A DNA stretch of 64,000 nt from Flaccisagitta enflata (taxonomy: Eukaryota > Chaetognatha > Sagittoidea > Aphragmophora), in contig OZ231128.1 in assembly GCA_965153355.1 (NCBI GenBank), forward strand, positions 8,928,001 to 8,992,000, written 5' to 3'. The notes beneath the pieces were generated by a model. The model did no database searches. It was not told where the DNA came from and was given only the letters and a program-made list of their open reading frames with translations. Within the stretch, counting starts at the first letter, position 1. Each line of letters starts with the position of its first letter. A program made the position numbers and the translations under genes. Below are positions 17,314 to 64,000 of the stretch, in pieces.

Positions 17314-17557
17314 TTCGATCGGCAAGGAAGTAAGCTTTAGTGGAAGCGTCTTACACAATCGGAAGCCTTCAGGATCTACTTCCCCGAGAATCACCACCAA
17401 CAACAACAACAATAACAACGTCAACAACAACATTGTCAGTAACAGCAATACAAATAGTGATAACAACTGTAAAAATCTCAACTATCACCATGGGACTCAA
17501 AGCAATCGACTCTCCGTCACCATGGCCATCGATTATCCTGACTTCAGGCATGTTATT
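17314..17557 (+). CDS. Candidate internal exon, Asn-rich (cytoplasmic tail)
   Basis: After a pyrimidine tract and TCCTAACCAG, a frame entering in phase 2 stays open for 81 codons (SIGKEVSFSGSVLHNRKPSG, then an Asn/Ser-rich part, ending DYPDFRHVI) and meets the strong donor GTATGT at 17558 in phase 0. The TCCTAAC just before the acceptor is also a good branch-site word. The transmembrane exon downstream has an in-frame phase-0 acceptor (CCGGCCAG at 21507), so the two could be joined. The Asn-rich style matches the known exon. No homology is available; transcript data are needed to accept it. Confidence 0.4.
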
Positions 17558-17652
17558 GTATGTCATCCTTGATGCCAATGCTGCCTGGCAGATGGAAATG
17601 GCTTATAGCATGAGAAGTAGAGAACCAATTCAAATGAATCACCTTTTATTTC

Positions 17653-20028
17653 TACCCTGCAATCAAAAGCAACTGTTACCAGCAAAACCTTTATTCATTT
17701 TGAGAAATTCGCAGTGGTTCTGTCTGAAAGCACATTACTTACTATTCATTCATGTAAAATTTCATACTATCTAGAACATATGTTTGTCGGCAAGCATTAT
17801 GGGCTATATCTCTGCTTAAAACAAGAAATTCATATAAAAATTGGTGAGATTCTGAAACTACATTGAATTTCTGAGCTGATGCCACCAACCGTGTTCTTCT
17901 ATCTCAATTCGTTTAGAAATGACAAGTAAAACAAGATTGCTACTCCAAAAGCAAAATGGCAGAAAAACTACATTTTATTTCCTGTCAGTTACCGCACTTG
18001 ACCAAACAATATTTTTCAGCTATTTTAGAAAATTTTAGCTGCCTATGTGATGCCAAAGGATAGTTATGTCACGTCCTTACACCCTCTTAACCCGGTGTTG
18101 TGTTAAATAGTGTTTTGGAGACAGATACAGAGAAGATAGTCATTTCAGCACAAATCACACAAACTATAAAACCCCAAAAAAATAGATTTGGCTCATTTTT
18201 GGTGTACAGATGGCCCATGTGGAGATATGCAAAAATCCCGAATTTTTTTTTTCTACGACGCGTATTTTGGATTTTACGGGGGTTTGAAATTTGGGCCCCT
18301 GGGGGTACCCCCAAATCTTTGAAAAGCCATAACTTGGCCTGTAGTTGAGCTAGAAAGACAATCTTGGTGTCAATCATCTAGTTATGGACCAAAGAATCTG
18401 ATACAACAACAAAAATGGTCAAAAAATTTTTTTGGGGGGGTGATTACCCCTAGGGGTGCTTTATCGGGGTACCCCGGGGTACCTAGTACGGTGAAATTAG
18501 AAAAAATTCAAATTGAAAAAGAAACTTCATGGTTTTTTGTATCATATTCAAAAGTAAAAAACATGTGTATAGACCTCCTAAATACTGAAAAAAAAATAAT
18601 AAAATGGTTTGTCAGGCCATTTTTCACATTTTTACCCTTCTCGGGCTATTTTTGGGCGAAAATGAGAAAAATGGCCCGACAAGCCATTTTGTTATTTTTT
18701 TTTCAGTATTTAGGAGGTCTATACACATGTTTTTTATTTTTGAATATGATACAAAAAACCATGAAGTTTCTTTTTCAATTTGAATTTTTTCAAATATCAC
18801 CGTACTAGGTACCCCGGGGTACCCCGATAAAGCACCCCTAGGGGTAATCACCCCCCCAAAAAATTTTTTTGACCATTTTTGTTGTAGTATCAGATTCTTT
18901 GGTCCAAAACTAGATGATTGACACCAAGATTGTCTTTCTAGCTCAACTACAGGCCAAGTTATGGCCTTTCAAAGATTTGGGGGTACCCCCGGGGGCCCAA
19001 ATTTCAAACCCCCGTAAAATCCAAATTACGCGTCGTAGAAAAAAAAAATTCGGGATTTTTGCATATCTCCACATGGGCTATCTGTACGCCAAAAATGAGC
19101 CAAATCTATTTTTTTGGGTTTTATAGTTCGTGTGATTTGTGCTACACACCATTGAGCATGGGCTTAAAAAAATCTGCTTTCAAGTTATGAGAGGAGATTG
19201 TGTTGTTCTACTTCAAAATACATCTAAAAAAGCATATCAATGCAATTGACTAAATGTTTTGATATCCACAAGACTCAAAGAAAGTATCACAGGTGTTTCA
19301 TTGACGTTTTCCTAATGGTTTAATGGATATGCAACCTGATTGTTATCTTGCCGACATACTTTTGTTCTAGATAGTAGCAGTGGCTCTAGTGGTTTAGCTT
19401 TCACCTAAGTTTGAAATTTACTAAAAATTTGAGAATTTTTGCTCAAAAATAAGTGTTTTTAAGTAAGTTTACATGAATATACCCTTGTAATTTTTATATC
19501 AATTGATTAAAAACCATCTGATTGTTCAAAATAAAGGGTAACTGACCCTTCTGTTACATTTTCTTTGATTTTTTTGCTGTTTCTGTGGAGATTTAGGTGA
19601 TTAGGTCTTCAATAACCAGTGATGTGACACAAAACCTTCTAAAACAGAAAAAAAATCAAAGGAAAAAATTAGAATTGCCCAATGAATTTCAGTATTTTTG
19701 TAATCTTTTTTAAAAACGCGTAAGCTGAGACTAATATCTTGATTTTAAGACCAATCTGGTCATTTTTGATTGATTTGTTATGAAATAACATTGATTTAAA
19801 GCTACAAATATCAGTTTATCAATATTTTTATAAACCTCACAAGAGGTAAATCACATCTTCACTCAAAACCACGTGGAAGCTAAACCGCTAGAGCCACTGC
19901 TATGAAATTTTGCATGAATAAATGGTAGGTAATGTGCTTTCAGACAGAACCAGTCCGAATTTCTCAAAGTGAATACTTTAGGCACCATAAAGGTTTTGCT
20001 GGTAACAGTTGCTTTTGATTGCAGGGTA
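17653..20028. mobile_element. Composite inverted-repeat element (TACCCTG ends)
   Basis: The left end TACCCTGCAATCAAAAGCAA and the right end TTGCTTTTGATTGCAGGGTA are near-perfect reverse complements, and similarity continues inward for about 120 bp (CTGTCTGAAAGCAC / GTGCTTTCAGACAG). A second pair of inverted words (GCAGTGGCTCTAGTGGTTTA near 19378 / AAACCGCTAGAGCCACTGC near 19880) and the large palindrome at 18147-19143 lie inside, so several elements are nested. A shorter relative with the same ends is at 25137-25734. No transposase is present. Confidence 0.7.
18147..19143. repeat. One-kilobase palindrome nested in the TACCCTG element
   Basis: Arms of about 490 bp (18147-18640 and 18655-19143) are inverted copies at over 90 % identity: AGCACAAATCACACAAACTA on the left reads back as TAGTTCGTGTGATTTGTGCT on the right, and the words GGGGTACCCC and CCCCTAGGGGT occur in both arms. 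It would form a very long hairpin. Mutations are spread along the arms, so it is not a fresh cloning or assembly artefact. Confidence 0.85.
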
Positions 20029-20235
20029 AGTACTCCAATGTACTCCTACAATGAAACTGATCTTACTTTTTTTATGGATTCAGTGGAGGCTTAACTTAAA
20101 CTCCTTCCTCAATTAGAACATAGTTAATTGAGAATTTGAGAATTACGAACGATGAATGATTTAAAATTTCAACAAATTGAAGGTAGTCTAAGGCAAGGGG
20201 GGGGGGGCAAATACCGAGGCGACATCATACTTTTT

Positions 20236-20854
20236 GGGCAGCGGCCCCGAAGGGGCCGATGACCTATGCTTTTACACATAGGGGAAATTTCTCCTTCTTC
20301 TTCTTCTCCTTCTTCTCCTTCTCCGTCCCCCCCCCCCTCAAGACCCAAATCCTAGTCTCGAGACCCAAATCCTATCTTCAAGGCTCAAATCCCCGCTTTG
20401 AAGCTCAAATCCCAGCCTTGAGGCTCGAATCTCAGTCTCCAGGCTAAAATCCCAGCCTCGAGGCTCAAATCCCAGCCCTTATACTCAAGGCACAAATCCC
20501 AGCCTTGAAGCTCAAATCCTAGCCTCGAAGCTCAAATACCAGCTTCCAAGCTCAAATCCCTGCCCCAAAGCTCAAATCCCAACCTCAAAGCTCAAATCCC
20601 AGCCTTGAAGCTCAAATCTTAGCCTTGAAGCTGAAATCCCAGCCTCGAAGCTCAAATCCCAGCCTCAAGGCCCTAATCCAAGCCTCAAGGCCCCTATTCC
20701 AGCCTCCATGCCCTAATTCCATCCTTGAGGCCCAAATAAAAACAGCATAGGTCATCGGCTCCTTCGGGGCCGCTGCCCCTCTAACCACCTCACACCACCA
20801 TACACTCACATAGGGGCAACGGGTACCGCTGACCATCTAACGCTTTTGCGACTA
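20236..20854. mobile_element. Fold-back element GGGCAGCGGCCCCGAAGGGG, copy A
   Basis: Left end GGGCAGCGGCCCCGAAGGGG CCGATGACCTATGC is matched by the inverted GCATAGGTCATCGGCTCCTT CGGGGCCGCTGCCC at about 20746-20779. Between them lies a C run and about twenty copies of a 20-bp unit of the type AGGCTCAAATCCCAGCCTCA. The right end is followed by a shared tail (GGGTACCGCTGACCATCTAA to GCGACTATT). Four relatives are in the window at 54392-56931. Confidence 0.85.
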
Positions 20855-20907
20855 TTTTACTTGACACCCAAAAAACATTTCGCTTGTACAAGTAGCAGGT
20901 ATCAAGC

Positions 20908-21182
20908 ACAGTTAAACCCCGCTATAACCGATCCAAGAGTAACAGAAATCCGCATGTAAGAGATCTAAAAACTCTAATGACCCTTAATGTCCTTAATCCT
21001 ATTCTTTTAATTTCTATATTTGCGATAACCAAAATCCGCATTTAAGAGATCTAAAAACTCTAATGACCCTTAATGTCCTTAATCCTATTCGTTTAGTTTC
21101 TATATTGGTAATAACCAAAATCCGCCCTTAGTGGATAAAATTTGTAAGTTGGTCCGTTGATATCCGTTATTGCGGGGTTTAA
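20908..21182. mobile_element. Pogo-like MITE, ACAGTTAAACCCCGC ends
   Basis: Left end CAGTTAAACCCCGCTATAAC and right end GTTATTGCGGGGTTTAA are inverted, of the CAGTxGAACCCCGxTxTAAC type typical of short Tc1/mariner-pogo elements. Inside, a segment of about 77 bp containing AGAGATCTAAAAACTC is duplicated in tandem. Related copies: 42187-42374 and 48980-49162. Confidence 0.6.
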
Positions 21183-21471
21183 ATGTTGCTTGATAGACAT
21201 AATAATGTCACTTGCTTACATCAGTAAATTTCACTGTGGCTTGTCAAAAGTTTGTTCTCTCTACATTTAGCAAATCTCAAATGACAGCAAAACTCAAATG
21301 ACAGCAAATCTCAGATGACTGTCTCTGCTTTGCTTGTCTGCCTTTCGCTTCGTAAGTCTATCTCTCTCTTTTTTGAATATTTGACAAATTTAAAAGTTCC
21401 ATAAGATGACATTTGATTACTACACAAATTTTCATACTATATTTGCTTAAACTTTACCATATTTGAACTCT

Positions 21472-63888
<42,417 letters not shown>

Positions 63889-63927
63889 GTAAAATACACG
63901 AGGAGGAGAAAAAAGGCGGAGTTACTG

Positions 63928-63929
<2 letters not shown>

Positions 63930-63975
<46 letters not shown>
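63930..63975. repeat. (GA)n microsatellite
   Basis: GA dinucleotides up to the window end region. Confidence 0.95.
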
Positions 63976-63981
<6 letters not shown>

Positions 63982-64000
63982 CGAAGATAGACAGAGACAG

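Noticed and set aside
18440-18851. Two similar ORFs on opposite strands (MITPRGALSGYPGVPSTV)
   Set aside because: Produced by the palindrome at 18147-19143 being read from each arm.

Overview
The window is animal nuclear DNA. One recognisable gene, on the + strand, fills the right two thirds: about nineteen small exons with GT-AG (once GC-AG) borders encode, in order, a membrane-spanning N-terminus, follistatin/Kazal modules, a short Cys-rich box, two laminin-EGF modules, another follistatin/Kazal module, a Thr-rich stretch, EGF, laminin G and EGF. This is the module order of agrin, the heparan-sulfate proteoglycan of basement membranes and synapses. All exon junctions join in matching phase (1-1-0-1-1-0-2-1-1-1-1-0-2-1-1-2-0-2-1), which is strong internal evidence. 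The 3' end (further LamG/EGF modules) lies beyond the right edge. The domain set says metazoan; long introns, abundant microsatellites and Asn-rich coding insertions suggest an invertebrate, but the phylum cannot be fixed from the sequence.

Layout. 1-5.3 kb: a large inverted repeat and an unclassified repeat element with a Ser/Pro/Arg-rich tail. 5.3-13.9 kb: dispersed repeats and microsatellites, including about 0.9 kb of TTC triplets. 14.0-17.6 kb: two possible upstream exons of the agrin gene among GT/CT tracts. 17.6-21.4 kb: nested inverted-repeat elements. 21.5-22.1 kb: the exon with the signal-anchor segment. 24.5-34.6 kb: three follistatin/Kazal pairs and the next Cys-rich exon. 34.6-44.7 kb: a long intron full of repeats. 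44.7-53.9 kb: the Cys-rich box, two laminin-EGF modules and the fourth follistatin/Kazal module. 54.4-56.9 kb: a cluster of four fold-back elements. 57.1-63.9 kb: Thr-rich linker, EGF, LamG (with an Asn-rich insertion) and a second EGF.

The most striking observation is that exon/intron borders of this gene have been tandemly amplified again and again: eight copies of one splice donor (67-bp unit), seven of another (32-bp unit), three copies of a Kazal exon end, about sixty copies of a splice acceptor (59-bp unit, 3.5 kb), two copies of the next donor, four and a half copies of a Kazal half-exon (91-bp unit) and two copies of an EGF acceptor. In each case only one copy gives the open, phase-matched transcript, so the spliceosome faces long arrays of near-identical decoy sites. 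The second notable point is that the protein appears to start as a type II membrane protein with a long Asn-rich cytoplasmic tail, like the transmembrane form of vertebrate agrin.
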